Below, piece by piece: positions 23,799 to 33,799 of a DNA stretch of 64,000 nt. The notes under the pieces were generated by a model. The model worked only from the letters and a program-made list of their open reading frames with translations, did not search any database and was not told the origin of the DNA. Every line of letters starts with the position of its first letter. Position 1 is the first letter of the stretch. This stretch comes from Agarophyton chilense. Taxonomy: Eukaryota; Rhodophyta; Florideophyceae; Gracilariales; Gracilariaceae. The position numbers were made by a program, and so were the translations under genes. The stretch lies in assembly GCA_030374765.1 (NCBI GenBank), contig JARGXX010000117.1, positions 1,426,001 to 1,490,000 of the forward strand. Reading direction: 5' to 3'.

Positions 23799-24714
23799 TG
23801 TGGAGCAAAACCCGGCGACGGGAAGTGCTTTCAAGGTGTTCGAAGCCTGGCTCCCTGAGGGAGGCAGACTCAGAGACAGAGCCCTCCGTTCCACCCGTAG
23901 TGTGGGGTGTAACTCCTACGGGGGATTCCGGCAGTAACGACGGAGGTGAGGGGTAGAAACCGTTGGGTCGGGAATGGATATGGGTATCCCAAAGAATGGG
24001 GGGAAATCCTGCCAAGAGGAAAAACGGGGCGAGGGTCGGGCACTAACAAGCACCGGACCCGAGAACCAGAAAAGGGGCGAAACAACAAAAGAAACCCAAT
24101 ACAGGGGCGAAAACCTGTCCTCGAAAGGAAACACAAAAAGCACGCAACAAGTAAGCAGAACCCCCACGGGGTATCGTGCACGCAGGTCGTCTAAGCGGTC
24201 CCAAGGGGGTGGTTGCACGGAACCCAAACGTGGGCACTCTCCAAGTGGAGTCGTGTCCCTACGCAGGCGTTGCTAACCAGAGCCCGTTCCGGGTTGTAAG
24301 GCCGAAACGATGGCGACGAAGAACCTCTAAAGGTATCGAAGACCAACCTTGGTTCCCATTTACTCTGAGCTTCGGACTGTCAGATCTCATCTCCCTAAGT
24401 AGGGCCCACTAACTAAACTCTACAGTATTGCACACCTGCTCAGGGCCATACATGTGGAGATCCCACTGTCAGGGCCCAAAAGTCCAACGTTCTAACAAAT
24501 ATCCAAAAATCGGTGCCAAAATTAAGCCACGTGTATCACGGGGCCAATCCAACCATGGGCCATCCGAATCCTTTCTTCACAGGCGAACTCTAACCAGAAA
24601 ACCGTGCCACCTCAGCACACCTTAGAGGGGATCATAGTCATAACCCTCGGAGGGTTCAATCCTCATTCTATGAGTTGCATCTTCAAGTATCCCTTAACTG
24701 GGCGTTGCTCTACA
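23799..24714 (-). repeat. 5' LTR of the full-length element (916 bp)
   Basis: TG...CA ends, near-identical to 12942-13855, followed on the right by the second CTTTA duplication at 24715-24719. Transcription would run leftwards from here. Confidence 0.93.
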
Positions 24715-24719
24715 CTTTA
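24715..24719. repeat. right copy of the 5-bp target-site duplication (CTTTA)
   Basis: Matches 12937-12941 exactly and directly abuts the LTR end. Confidence 0.85.
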
Positions 24720-27570
24720 CTTTAGAGTTAACGCTCACCTCGGTACCATATGTACTGTGCACAGCGGTGAGGGCCACAAATTAATATCTAGATATAAATT
24801 TTGGTGAGCCAATTAGCTCCTCTACAGTACAAGATGATCGGCTCTAATGGGCTTCCATTTACGAAGGATAGACCTACCTTCCACTTGGCCATCAACTACA
24901 TGTGCCGTTGCAAGCCACCTAGCACTTAGAACATACAAACTCTGCGTGATGCGGCTCATAACCTATTCCAAGCTGTAACAGCCTAATATGAGTATCATCG
25001 TACTTAGACGAAAAAAGGATGTATCGGTTATCCGAAGGTGTCGAATAATACAACTTCTCCGGGCTTTAATGACCCTAAATGAATGAGACTGGACGATGAG
25101 ACACCCTTTTTGAAAAGGATTGCAGAGCAAACCCCAGCAAAGCTCGTTAGCCAGTTTGATTAATTCCAAGCGGACTAGTTCATAGTCCCCAATCGGTTCC
25201 CTACACGTTTTTCAGCATGAAATTCACCAGCTCCAACCTTAATGCAAGCTACTGCAGGTATTCGTTTAAATATGTGAGTACCCGGATGATGATACATGAG
25301 TTATGTAAACACTTCTCTGCATGTTTGTGACGGAGGTCCTAAAAAGTGGTAATTTAAACCTACCCGAACCGGTGATCTTATCTCTCCGCAGCTCTCAGAG
25401 GAAATTGAGGAACTTCATTCTTAACCGAGAAATGGAGGGATCTTTTCGATTTGCAAGAGAACAGGAGAAATATTTGGTTCATTGAATTCAGTTTTGGCTA
25501 GGAACATGAATTCAAACCTAGAGAAATTCTACGACGCAAGACCCAAACAAAAAATGTTGAGACCCCAAGGAAACTGAAACGCAAAAAAGGAACCACAGCG
25601 GCTATATTCGAAGAAACGCAAGAGCAAAGTAAGCGTAGAGGCAAGAACCGAGGAAAAGCAGAGATGAAGTCCAAAGAAACGTGGAAGCGAAAGCCTAAAA
25701 ACCGCAAAGGCGAAATCCGAAAAGCACGAAAACGAACGTCAAAGAAGCGCAAGTTTGAGCGTCAAAGAAACGCGCAGGCGAACCTAAAAAGAACGCGGAG
25801 ACAAGAACAAAAAAAGCGCAAGAACAAGAGCCAAAACAGCGGGCTAGCAAGAGACAAAGAAGCGCAAGGGTGAAAGCCAAAGAAGCGGAGACAAAAACCA
25901 AGGAAATGTGTCGCAGTGGCGCACTGAGCCAGGCACATGCTACCTTGTTAGAATTTAGGAGCCGGAGGCCGTTTTTTGCACTACGTTGTGTTTTGGGGGG
26001 TTGTCTGCACTCCCGAAAGCTGTACTATTTATTTGTTTTGTGTCAGGTATAGCACATAACGCAGTACACATGTTATTGTACGTTTTTCGTGCTGTGTTTT
26101 TGCCTTTAGAGAGGCGCACTGACGTCAGCACTGACCAATTTTAGTTGGATTCGACCAAAACAAAAAGCTTTAAATAGCGCGTTTTAAAAGTGCTGACCCT
26201 GCTGGCACTCGATCCACGTGTGTTCCAACAATGCTGGAACACTGTACGCATTCCAAGATGCACACATTTGTTTAAAAAAAAACGACTACTCGATTTCTAA
26301 TAAATGAGAAACTTTCAATTATTTTTGAAAAAGGTAAGCAGTTGTTTCTTACCACAGGAGTTTTCTAATCAGGCTTAGCACGCGTTCTCAGCATGGTTCC
26401 AACTTTTTTGCCCTGCTCTACACCACCGCCTGCCAGGCTCTACCGACTCTCGTTTTGTGTGCGTCAATCCGCGCCAGTGAGAAACTATCCGCTGCCAATA
26501 TCGTCTTGGCGCCGTATCTTGACGCCTCGCAACGCTACACCGCGTTCGGCTGAGGCAGCGCGTTTTCTTCTCAAACAACTTTGGTTACCCCCAACCAACC
26601 ACCTGCCCTACCCATTCACGCCTTTTAGACCCATTGTGGAATGCGCGTCACTTTGGTTTGTCAAGGGGTTTCGGTTTTCGCGAGGAGTCACGAAGTTGAA
26701 AGGGTCAATGAAATGCAAGCTTTCATATTTGACTGCGATTAGAGTTTCTTTTGGATCGTGTGAATTTGATCCAAATCCGCCCTTTTTGGATCGAGATTTT
26801 GTGCTCCAGAACTTTGACCTAATCTATTTCTAAACTTTGGATTCGTGTTTCGGAGCCGGTGGGGTTCATACTCTGTCGAAATATATCTGAAGTTGGATTG
26901 GATCGGGATTTCTCTTTTAATGATGGGGTTGCTCAGTAACTGTTCTTTCTACTGCACTACGTCCAAATAATAGCTTGATTACTATATTAGTTGAGCGCTA
27001 CTGTAGGGCCGATGCGCGTTGCTTGCACGAATGTAATGTACGTGATGCGGCAAGCGTCACTGTTACGAATAGGCAGATGGCGGGTTGGCAATGACTATTG
27101 AAAGAGCGAAACTGTATTTTATGTTGGAAATCCCGAGAGGTGGACGGATGATAAACTAACTTGTACGATATCATCAGTCTCTGAAAGACGGCAGCACGCT
27201 GCGTGACATTGCGTTTGTGTTGCATTGACGGCGTTCACGACTGATGTCCGCGGAGTGATAGATGCCAATTTTTGTGCACCGCTCCGCTCCCCCTCACCAC
27301 CTGGGCAACAAAAGGATCAATGCTCATTGCGCCAAGTAGCAATGCTCAACTGAAAACAAATATTCAAACATTCAAAGTTCGAATTTTTGTGGCCACAGAA
27401 AAAAAGCGTTGTGCGATTGACACCAATCAGGGGTACGGGTTTCTTTGACGAAAATACAGTAGAATGACAAGAATACCTCTTGTGCACAAAAGTTTGAGGA
27501 GAGCTGAACACTTGCGAGTGAAGAATGTTGATAGGTTGTGCTTGCAATTGCTTCTCTGATTCAAATCTGC
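24720..27570. other. gene-poor, AT-leaning stretch
   Basis: I see no supported gene. Short ORFs on both strands lack motifs. Around 26100-26240 there is a cluster of promoter-like elements (a TGACGTCA palindrome near 26120, TTTAAATAG near 26170) without an obvious gene to serve. Confidence 0.4.
25500..25905. repeat. purine-rich degenerate minisatellite
   Basis: Recurring AAGAAGCGCAAG / AAAGAAACGC-type units with irregular spacing, nearly all purine on the plus strand. The Lys/Arg-rich ORF inside it is most likely a by-product of the repeat. Confidence 0.6.
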
Positions 27571-27796
27571 TAGTCTATCTCATGCAACATACTCAGCACT
27601 GTGAATGAGGGCGTGGTGATAGCCCAATCTGGTGCAGGTGAGGTTGAGGCTGAGGTTGAGGATGAAGGTTGGTGTGAATGCCATTCTGCGTCGAGTCAGG
27701 TTGGGGAGAATCACCCTCTGGGCATTCGTTTTGCGTGTGCTGCACGCACTGTATGAACTGGGTGTGGCAGCACCTAGTAAACAAATTACCTGATTA

Positions 27797-27900
27797 CCTG
27801 ATAGACTTGCCTGATAGACTTGCCTGATAGCCTTGCCTGATAGCCTTGCCTGATAGCCTTGCCTGATAGCCTTGCCTGATAGCCTTGCCTGATAGCCTTG
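27797..27900. repeat. 13-bp minisatellite, eight units
   Basis: Eight exact-length tandem copies of CCTGATAGCCTTG; the first two have ACTTG in place of CCTTG. The near-perfect homogeneity suggests recent expansion by slippage. Confidence 0.93.
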
Positions 27901-29027
27901 GACGGGCAGCACGGCGTGAATGAGAAATGGTGTTGTTTTGAGTGGCGCACTTGAGCTGGGGGAGACTGGCCACAGGGCTGGGGGCGTATCCTGTTGTGTT
28001 ACACAGTGGAGATGGGACAAACACAAACAATGTGGCTTAAATGAAAAAAAGGTGTATGGCAGCAGCTACCAGCGGGCAGTTGTCGTCTAGTGGTATCGAT
28101 GAGTTGTCATGTTAGATTGGTGGGTGTGGAACGCGCATGCGCTGAATTGAGCGAGAGAGTATGTGTGAATGAACCAAGCGCTCGACGAATGTGAGTGCAG
28201 TCGGGGAAGGAGTGAGTTGCGCCACTGACTTCACAGCGTCGAGTAAAGTATGTCACATTGTGACATGAGGGGCGAGAGGTGTGTTTGAAGACGGGGGACG
28301 CGACATGTTCATTGTTTACAGAGACACCGTCTCGCGTGATTGGTGTTTCGTAGTTGACAGGTCACTAGTGAGAACAGAGAGGAGATGGGTGTGGAAGTTG
28401 TGCGTGAACGAGGGGAGGGGGAGAAATGATTCACAAAGACAGACAAAGAATAAGGCGGTGCATTACAGAGAGATGCAGAGCGATAATATGTGCTGGTGTT
28501 GGTAAGAAGGAGGGAACTGTGAGCACTCGAGACCGAATCAACAAGTATTGTCACACTCTCGAGGCGGAGCTCGCCTGGTTGGCGTACAGAGGCGGGGGGA
28601 TGGACGGCGTGCGTGTGGAGTTTCTAGAGCGGAACGAGGGGACGAGTGTGGGGCTGCTGTCCATTACGCTCGTGAGCCGGCAGTGCAGCAAAAATATATG
28701 AGGCGTGGTGACGCGAGCGATGACGAGGCGAGGCGTCACGAGATGAAGGAGATGGAGCGATGGGAAAGTTGCGGAGGGGACGAAGACGCGGGCGAAGCTG
28801 GGGCATGATGATAAGTAGCAATAAATATTGAATGTGTGTGTGTTTGCATTTTATATAAGTCTGTCCTCTCTACATTGACGAGTACAACACATGGTATGTA
28901 ATACACATAAGGTAGGAATGACAGCGCGTGAATGGGGGCGGGAGCAAATGACGCGGCGGCAGCTGGCGCGCGCGTGCTAACGGTTGCGTGATTCACGTAG
29001 ACGGGAGGGGAGGGTTACCTGGAGGGC
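27901..29027. other. stretch with no convincing gene
   Basis: A plus-strand ORF (28426-28701) and others overlap here, without motifs or a clear start context. An A-box-like tRNA fragment lies at 28079-28100 (see rejected items). Confidence 0.35.
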
Positions 29028-29585
29028 TTAATGGCGCTTGGTAAAGACAAACTGGGGCTTCTGCGGCTTGGGGATCACGACCTGCGGGGCGCCATGCACG
29101 TAGGTAACGTAGGGTCTCGGGCGGGGCGCGATAGACGGATAGCCGTAGTACAGCGACTTGACGGAGGCGATGCGGTGATCGACATGGGCCAACTGGCGGT
29201 TGACGGTGCGCAGGGCTTCGTTGTCGCGGGCTGTAGCCTCCAATTGGTGCGCTTCGGCAAGCTTGGTGTTGAGCGACGCGAGCTTGGCGCGCACGGTGTC
29301 AATGTGAATGCAGGCCTTTTGATCGGAACGACAGGCGCTCTCCGTGGCGGCCAGAAGCTTGTCGAATTTGGACACGGCGGCTTGAAGAGTTTGACGCGTG
29401 CTCACGGCGTGGTGCATGTGCGACTGGTGCGTGGAGAGCTGGGTGAGAAGGTCGGAGCGACGGCGAGAGAGCGCAGCCAACTGGCGGGCTCGCAGCGGAG
29501 ATGGGGCCTGGTGGTACTCGGCTGAGACGACGGCGACGAGCACGCAGCACAAAAGCATGGCGATGGGGGTGGTGAAGGTCGACAT
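29028..29585 (-). CDS. secreted coiled-coil protein, unknown (185 aa)
   Basis: ATG at 29583-29585. The N-terminus MSTFTTPIAMLLCCVLVAVV-SA is a classical signal peptide. Residues about 30-145 are alanine/leucine/glutamine-rich helix with heptad character (RQLAALSRRRSDLLTQLS, LRTVNRQLAHVDHRIASVK) and two cysteines that could pair. The tail is Tyr/Pro/Lys-rich (YGYPSIAPRPRPYVTY, PKPQKPQFVF), as in some extracellular-matrix proteins. A TATAAA box lies 122 bases upstream (29707-29712). No known family recognised; an extracellular or cell-wall role is inferred from the signal peptide only. The frame is open far upstream, but that part is low-complexity and lies beyond the TATA box. Confidence 0.75.
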   Translation of the reverse strand: MSTFTTPIAMLLCCVLVAVVSAEYHQAPSPLRARQLAALSRRRSDLLTQLSTHQSHMHHAVSTRQTLQAAVSKFDKLLAATESACRSDQKACIHIDTVRAKLASLNTKLAEAHQLEATARDNEALRTVNRQLAHVDHRIASVKSLYYGYPSIAPRPRPYVTYVHGAPQVVIPKPQKPQFVFTKRH

Positions 29586-29706
29586 GTCTGGGGATGAGGT
29601 GTTGATGTTGGACGGGGAGATGAGGTTGTGCGTGCGTGCGTGCGTGCGTGTGAGAGAGGGGATGAGAGTGGAAAGGAGCTGCAGGATGGGGCGCTGGGGG
29701 GGCGAC

Positions 29707-29712
29707 TTTATA
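29707..29712 (-). promoter_or_regulatory. TATA box for the gene at 29028-29585
   Basis: On the minus strand CTATAAAG, 122 bases before the ATG. The intervening leader is CA-rich with a (GCAC)n microsatellite. Confidence 0.55.
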
Positions 29713-30572
29713 GCGCTCGAGCTCGAGGGAAACGGATGGGTGAGGGCAAGTGTGAGGGACGCAAAACGTGAAGGCGACGGATTAACAGGCGGGGGCAACG
29801 CGCTGGAAGACAGACGCGCGCACACACACATTGGATAAAACGACGAAGAGCAAATGATGGCACATGACACGAATGCAGGCGCGCGCAACGTGTGAATTTG
29901 GGCGTGTCGCGAATGCTTTGAATATTGATGGGATTGATTGTGGAGGAGATTGAGACGCATGGTGGCGGTGGTGGTTGGTACTTTGTTTACAGCGCGCGTG
30001 TGCGGCGCGCGCGGGTGTGTGACGGGTGGTAGCGCGGGTGTGGACGGCGGTTGGGGGCGGGCGGCGTTGGCGCACGGTTTGCCGTTGGGGGGGTCAGGTG
30101 CCGTTGGGAGGGTCGGGTGCCATTGGGGCCGCGGAAGGACGCGAAGCGATGAGTCGTCGCAATTGGCGAGCGGAATGGGAATGGGCGCGGCAGCAGCGAG
30201 GAAGGCAGCGATGGAGGTTTTGAATTGCGCGCGTTGGTGGCGCAAATTACAAACAACAGAGCGGTGGCGATGAGGCGACGGCGCTGCGGCGCTGTTTGAC
30301 GACGGTGAGCACGTATGTCGAAAGACGATGCGGCGGCACGTCGCAACGAAGACGGGAGTTGCGAAAGAGACGCGTTGCGAAAGCGACGGGCGCAGCGGGG
30401 TGAGCGCGGGTGCGGGCACGACGATGGAGGCCAAATTCAGGGCGGCAGGCTGACTGCACATGGCGTATGCTTTGTTGTTAGAGGTTGCTGGCGGGAGGGG
30501 CGACTTACTTTGCGGCGTGCTGGCTGCTTCCCTGCCGGCGACGGGGCCGTCGCGCGACGGGGCCGGCCGCGC

Positions 30573-30595
30573 GGGGGGGGGGGGGGGGGGGGGGG
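30573..30595 (+). repeat. 23-base G homopolymer
   Basis: An uninterrupted run of G between GC-rich flanks. It could form a G-quadruplex. The exact length may also be an assembly estimate. Confidence 0.85.
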
Positions 30596-30749
30596 AGGGT
30601 GCGAACGGTCGCGGCGGCCGCACGGGCGTGCAGCGCTGCTCGCGAATGGGCACCAAGGCGAGCCTGACACAGCGCAGCGCGCGCCGGCGCAGGGCGCACA
30701 CGCGCGCACGCACACGCGTCAAGCACAAGCGCAAGCTATTTAAAGTTTT

Positions 30750-30768
30750 AAAAAAAAAAAAAAAAAAA
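30750..30768 (+). repeat. 19-base A homopolymer
   Basis: An uninterrupted A run just 3' of GCTATTTAAAGTTTT, in the 3' flank of the Cys-rich protein gene. Confidence 0.85.
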
Positions 30769-30889
30769 GAGAAAACCCAAATTCGGCGTGCTGTAATGAA
30801 ATACACAGCACTCGTAACATTAGCACAACAAGCACACATATACAGCGCACACACGCGCACACGACGACACGGTCAACAGCGTGCCACGA

Positions 30890-31750
30890 CTACACGACGC
30901 ACACGTTGGACACGCAGCGGAGAGCGCGCGCACACGGCCAGTAGTCGTCCCAGCCGCACGACTGGCCGAGCGCGCGCGGGACGACGCAGTAGGCGCGCGA
31001 GTGCGCCGCCTCGCCGGCGCACTGCAGCCCGCGCGCGCACGTCACGTCGGCGGAGGCGCACGGCATGCCGAGGCGCACCGGGCGGCGACAGCGCCCGCCG
31101 GCGCACGCCAGCGGCGGCGCGCACGTCCACCACGGGTCCGGGCCACACTCCATGCCCAGCGCCTTGCCCGGCGCGCACTTCTTCGCGCCGGCCGGCCCCA
31201 GGCACTGCAGCGGCGGCGCGCAGCTCCACCACGGCTCGGCGCCGCACTCCATGCCCGCCGCCTTGCCCGGAACGCACTTGAAGTTGTCGCCCGAGCCCAG
31301 ACAGTAATTGGGCGGCGCGCAGCTCCAGAACGGGTCCAGCCCGCACTCCATGCCCAGCCCCTTGCCCGGCACGCACTTGGTCGTGTAGTTGCCGCCGCCC
31401 AGGCAGTGGTTTGGCGGCGCGCAGCTCCAGAACGGGTCCGGCCCGCACTCCATGCCCGGCCCCTTGCCCACGGCGCACTTCTTCTCGTGCCCGCTGCCTA
31501 GGCAGTACAGCCCCGGTTGGCATCCCCACCACGGGTCGGGGCCGCACTCCATGCCCAACGCCTTGCCCGGTACGCACTTCTTCACGCCCAGTTCGCCCAG
31601 ACAATACAGCCCTGTGCCACACTGCCCCGTCGTCTCGCACACCGTGCCCACCACGTCGCCGCCCGTCCCCCCGCCGCTGCCGGCCGCCACCGCGCACAGC
31701 GCCCACGTCACAGCGGCGCTCAGCATCATCGTCGTAGCATAAACTTTCAT
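30890..31750 (-). CDS. secreted Cys-rich repeat protein (286 aa)
   Basis: ATG at 31748-31750. Residues 1-23 are a signal peptide ending LCAVAA. The mature protein is built from five regular modules (starting at about residues 66, 99, 133, 166 and 199) plus three degenerate ones (one N-terminal, two C-terminal). Each module is about 33-34 residues and reads GMECG-x2-P-x-W-x-C-x-P-x4-CLG, then KC-x-PGK. There are four cysteines per module, which implies a string of small disulfide-knotted units. There is no membrane span or GPI signal. The pattern resembles small cysteine modules of extracellular proteins in general, but I cannot assign a named family. A TATTTAA box lies about 50 bases upstream. 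Confidence 0.88.
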   Translation of the reverse strand: MKVYATTMMLSAAVTWALCAVAAGSGGGTGGDVVGTVCETTGQCGTGLYCLGELGVKKCVPGKALGMECGPDPWWGCQPGLYCLGSGHEKKCAVGKGPGMECGPDPFWSCAPPNHCLGGGNYTTKCVPGKGLGMECGLDPFWSCAPPNYCLGSGDNFKCVPGKAAGMECGAEPWWSCAPPLQCLGPAGAKKCAPGKALGMECGPDPWWTCAPPLACAGGRCRRPVRLGMPCASADVTCARGLQCAGEAAHSRAYCVVPRALGQSCGWDDYWPCARALRCVSNVCVV

Positions 31751-31798
31751 CGACGTCTACTTTCTTTCCGCATGCGCGAACGGTAGCAGTCAAGACGC

Positions 31799-31805
31799 TT
31801 AAATA
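31799..31805 (-). promoter_or_regulatory. TATA-like box (TATTTAA) for the Cys-rich gene
   Basis: TATTTAA on the minus strand, 49 bases before the ATG. The same motif precedes the reductase-like gene (55086-55092). Confidence 0.5.
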
Positions 31806-32387
31806 GCGATCCACCGCCGCCTCACGCCACACCACGCGCCACGTTGAAACAATGCCATCATTCTTCCACGCACCGTGTGTAAGCCCGAGCGAGTCGTTAC
31901 GCGAGACAAACATCGCGTGTCGCTCTTTGTGCGCGTCATGGCGCGTTTTTGTCGTCGTCGCAACACCATTCGCATCGCCACGTCGTCGCCCATAGCTGCC
32001 GCCGTCATTGTCACTCTCAAGCCCCCCCGTCCACGTGGCGCTCGCTCGCGCCTGCTTGTCGTAACGTCTCGTCGCGCCGCGTCTCATGTTTGAGTACAAG
32101 CATTTATCTCACGTGCGCTCCACTGTCGTCCCTGTATTTGACTCGTTGTTTCTCTGCCAGTAATTTAACCTACCTGCGTAGATACCGAGTACATTGCTAC
32201 GGTTGCTTGCTTTCAGCCAAGCATTTGCCGCTTCACTCCCCGCGTCTTCCGCCTTACCCTTCGTATCGTAAATTTCCCCCATCTATCATTCCAGTACATA
32301 CCGTCCGTACCTTCCAAACTTGCTTCTTTATCTTAACCTACAATCTCTACTCTATATCAACATAACATATCACCCCATTACACATCC

Positions 32388-33698
32388 TCACACCTCCGCC
32401 TGCCCGCCTCGCCCGTACCTGTCGCGCACCACCTCCTCCGTCTCTGCGCCCTCATCCGCACCAAACCACCCCCTCCACACCGCGTCCTCGCTCTCGCCGT
32501 GCTCCATCTCACCCAACTTGCACCTCCGCCTCGCCCACACTACACGCCCCATCAGTGCCGCAACCCCCACCGCCACGCACCCGAAAACAATACCCACAAT
32601 CCCCACCACACTCACTCCTTCTCCCCTCTCACGCTCGCCTGCTCTCCCGATCCACACAAACGTTTTGTACAGTGAAACCGCCTCCTTGCCTTCCGATGCG
32701 CCGCCGCCCACCCGCACCCGCACCCGCACACGCGCCCTAAACTTGCCGCCTCGCGCACGCCCTCTGAACACGATGCGCTGTTCCGTCGCCCCCGTCACAT
32801 TGCTTTCCTCAACCACTGCGCCCAGTACGCTGTCGTCCAACACCAGCTCCAGCTTGGATGCGTCCTTCACGTTCAGCATGCTCATCGCCACCTCCACACT
32901 CCCGTTTCCTCCCATCACCACCTTTTGCACCCCCTTCTGAACCAACACCACGTCCGCTTCATCCGCGTCCGTGTCCGCAATGTTCACCGCAATCGCCGTT
33001 TCAAACTGCTCCCCATCCACCTCCACGTTCTCTGCGCGAATCACCACCATGGCAGACCCTGTGCGGAACGGACGCGCCATCATCACCAGCCCTTGTTGGT
33101 CCAAAACCACGTCCTCCTCGTCGAGTATCGCCCTGTCTTTCCGCCCGCCCACCACCTCGATGCTCGGCTCCAGCTCGGTGCCCTCCGCCACGTGCACCAT
33201 CCATTTCACCCGAAACGGCTCGTCACTCAAGTCCACGTGTCGACTCATGTTATACCCCACCCCATAATCGCCCGAGATCACTTGTATTTTGCCGTTTTTG
33301 TCGTCGAAGAACACCGCCCCATACACCGAATGCGCAAGTTGTATCGTGTACAACTTTTGCTGTCCGCCGCCCGTCTGCGTCGATACGGCTACCGTGTAAT
33401 TTACGTCGCCTGGAAGAAAGTCAAAGAAAAGCTTGGCTGATATTTTCAGCTTTTTGTCTGGCGTTGTCTTTGTGCTCAGCTCATGCGTTGTCATCACGCG
33501 TGTGTCCGACGAATTTACCCACGTCTCCATCACTTTTTCATGTTTGCTCAGCTCTAACTCAAACGTCTGCGATGATTGCGCCGATCCGTACTGCAAAAGA
33601 GTTTCTGCTGATCCGCTTGTGTGCACTATCGAGCGTTTGCCCGTGCCACTGCACACCAAGCACACAAAAACGCAAGCTGACACTATCCACAAACTCAT
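32388..33698 (-). CDS. type I membrane glycoprotein, unknown (436 aa)
   Basis: I start at the ATG 33696-33698 because the 19 codons upstream begin only with TTG. The N-terminus MSLWIVSACVFVCLVCS-G is a signal peptide. The ectodomain (about 340 residues) alternates short polar and hydrophobic strands and has several N-glycosylation sequons (NSS, NYT, NMS, NGS, NVT), which suggests beta-sandwich folds. One membrane helix follows near residues 368-390 (VVGIVGIVFGCVAVGVAALM), then RRRCK and a 40-residue acidic cytoplasmic tail. Size and layout suit a cell-surface receptor or adhesion protein; that is inference. No family recognised. Confidence 0.8.
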   Translation of the reverse strand: MSLWIVSACVFVCLVCSGTGKRSIVHTSGSAETLLQYGSAQSSQTFELELSKHEKVMETWVNSSDTRVMTTHELSTKTTPDKKLKISAKLFFDFLPGDVNYTVAVSTQTGGGQQKLYTIQLAHSVYGAVFFDDKNGKIQVISGDYGVGYNMSRHVDLSDEPFRVKWMVHVAEGTELEPSIEVVGGRKDRAILDEEDVVLDQQGLVMMARPFRTGSAMVVIRAENVEVDGEQFETAIAVNIADTDADEADVVLVQKGVQKVVMGGNGSVEVAMSMLNVKDASKLELVLDDSVLGAVVEESNVTGATEQRIVFRGRARGGKFRARVRVRVRVGGGASEGKEAVSLYKTFVWIGRAGERERGEGVSVVGIVGIVFGCVAVGVAALMGRVVWARRRCKLGEMEHGESEDAVWRGWFGADEGAETEEVVRDRYGRGGQAEV

Positions 33699-33799
33699 TG
33701 ATTGGCGCAAATGCACAATGCTTTGTTTTCTTCTCGTGTATACTGTAGCAAACAACTTGTCGATGCCGAGTATACAAAGCCTGCAGCTCCATCAGACAC

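Larger units (their letters stand above)
12942..24714 (-). mobile_element. full-length chromodomain Ty3/gypsy retrotransposon, minus strand (11.8 kb)
   Basis: Read on the minus strand the order is 5' LTR (24714-23799), primer-binding site, gag, protease, reverse transcriptase, RNase H, integrase, linker, chromodomain, antisense ORF, polypurine tract, 3' LTR (13855-12942). It is flanked by CTTTA duplications, so it is one insertion and not a rearranged composite. The coding part has in-frame stops at 22621, 20858, 20363, 19562 and 18732 plus a one-base frameshift near 18932. The LTRs remain close to identical, with about 550 bp unbroken. The copy was therefore most likely mobilised in trans by an intact relative. 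Confidence 0.93.
29713..30889. other. intergenic, GC-rich with homopolymers
   Basis: Open frames here are long only because of GC bias; no motif or signal supports a gene. It contains a 23-G run (30573-30595) and a 19-A run (30750-30768) directly after a TATTTAAAG motif. Confidence 0.5.

Noticed and set aside
25664..25873. Lys/Arg-rich small protein
   Set aside because: Explained by the purine-rich degenerate repeat; no start context or conservation visible.
28079..28135. tRNA-like start (GTCGTCTAGTGGTAT, an A-box)
   Set aside because: No anticodon stem pairs, and no T-arm with GGTTCGA follows. Probably chance or a tRNA fragment.
29586..30860. long N-terminal extension of the secreted coiled-coil protein (frame open to 30860)
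   Set aside because: Low-complexity, GC-driven frame upstream of a TATA box. A signal peptide begins at the internal ATG.
30873..32099. 408-codon minus-strand ORF overlapping the Cys-rich gene
   Set aside because: Different frame from the signal-peptide/repeat protein. Gly/Arg-rich composition typical of a shadow in GC-rich DNA.
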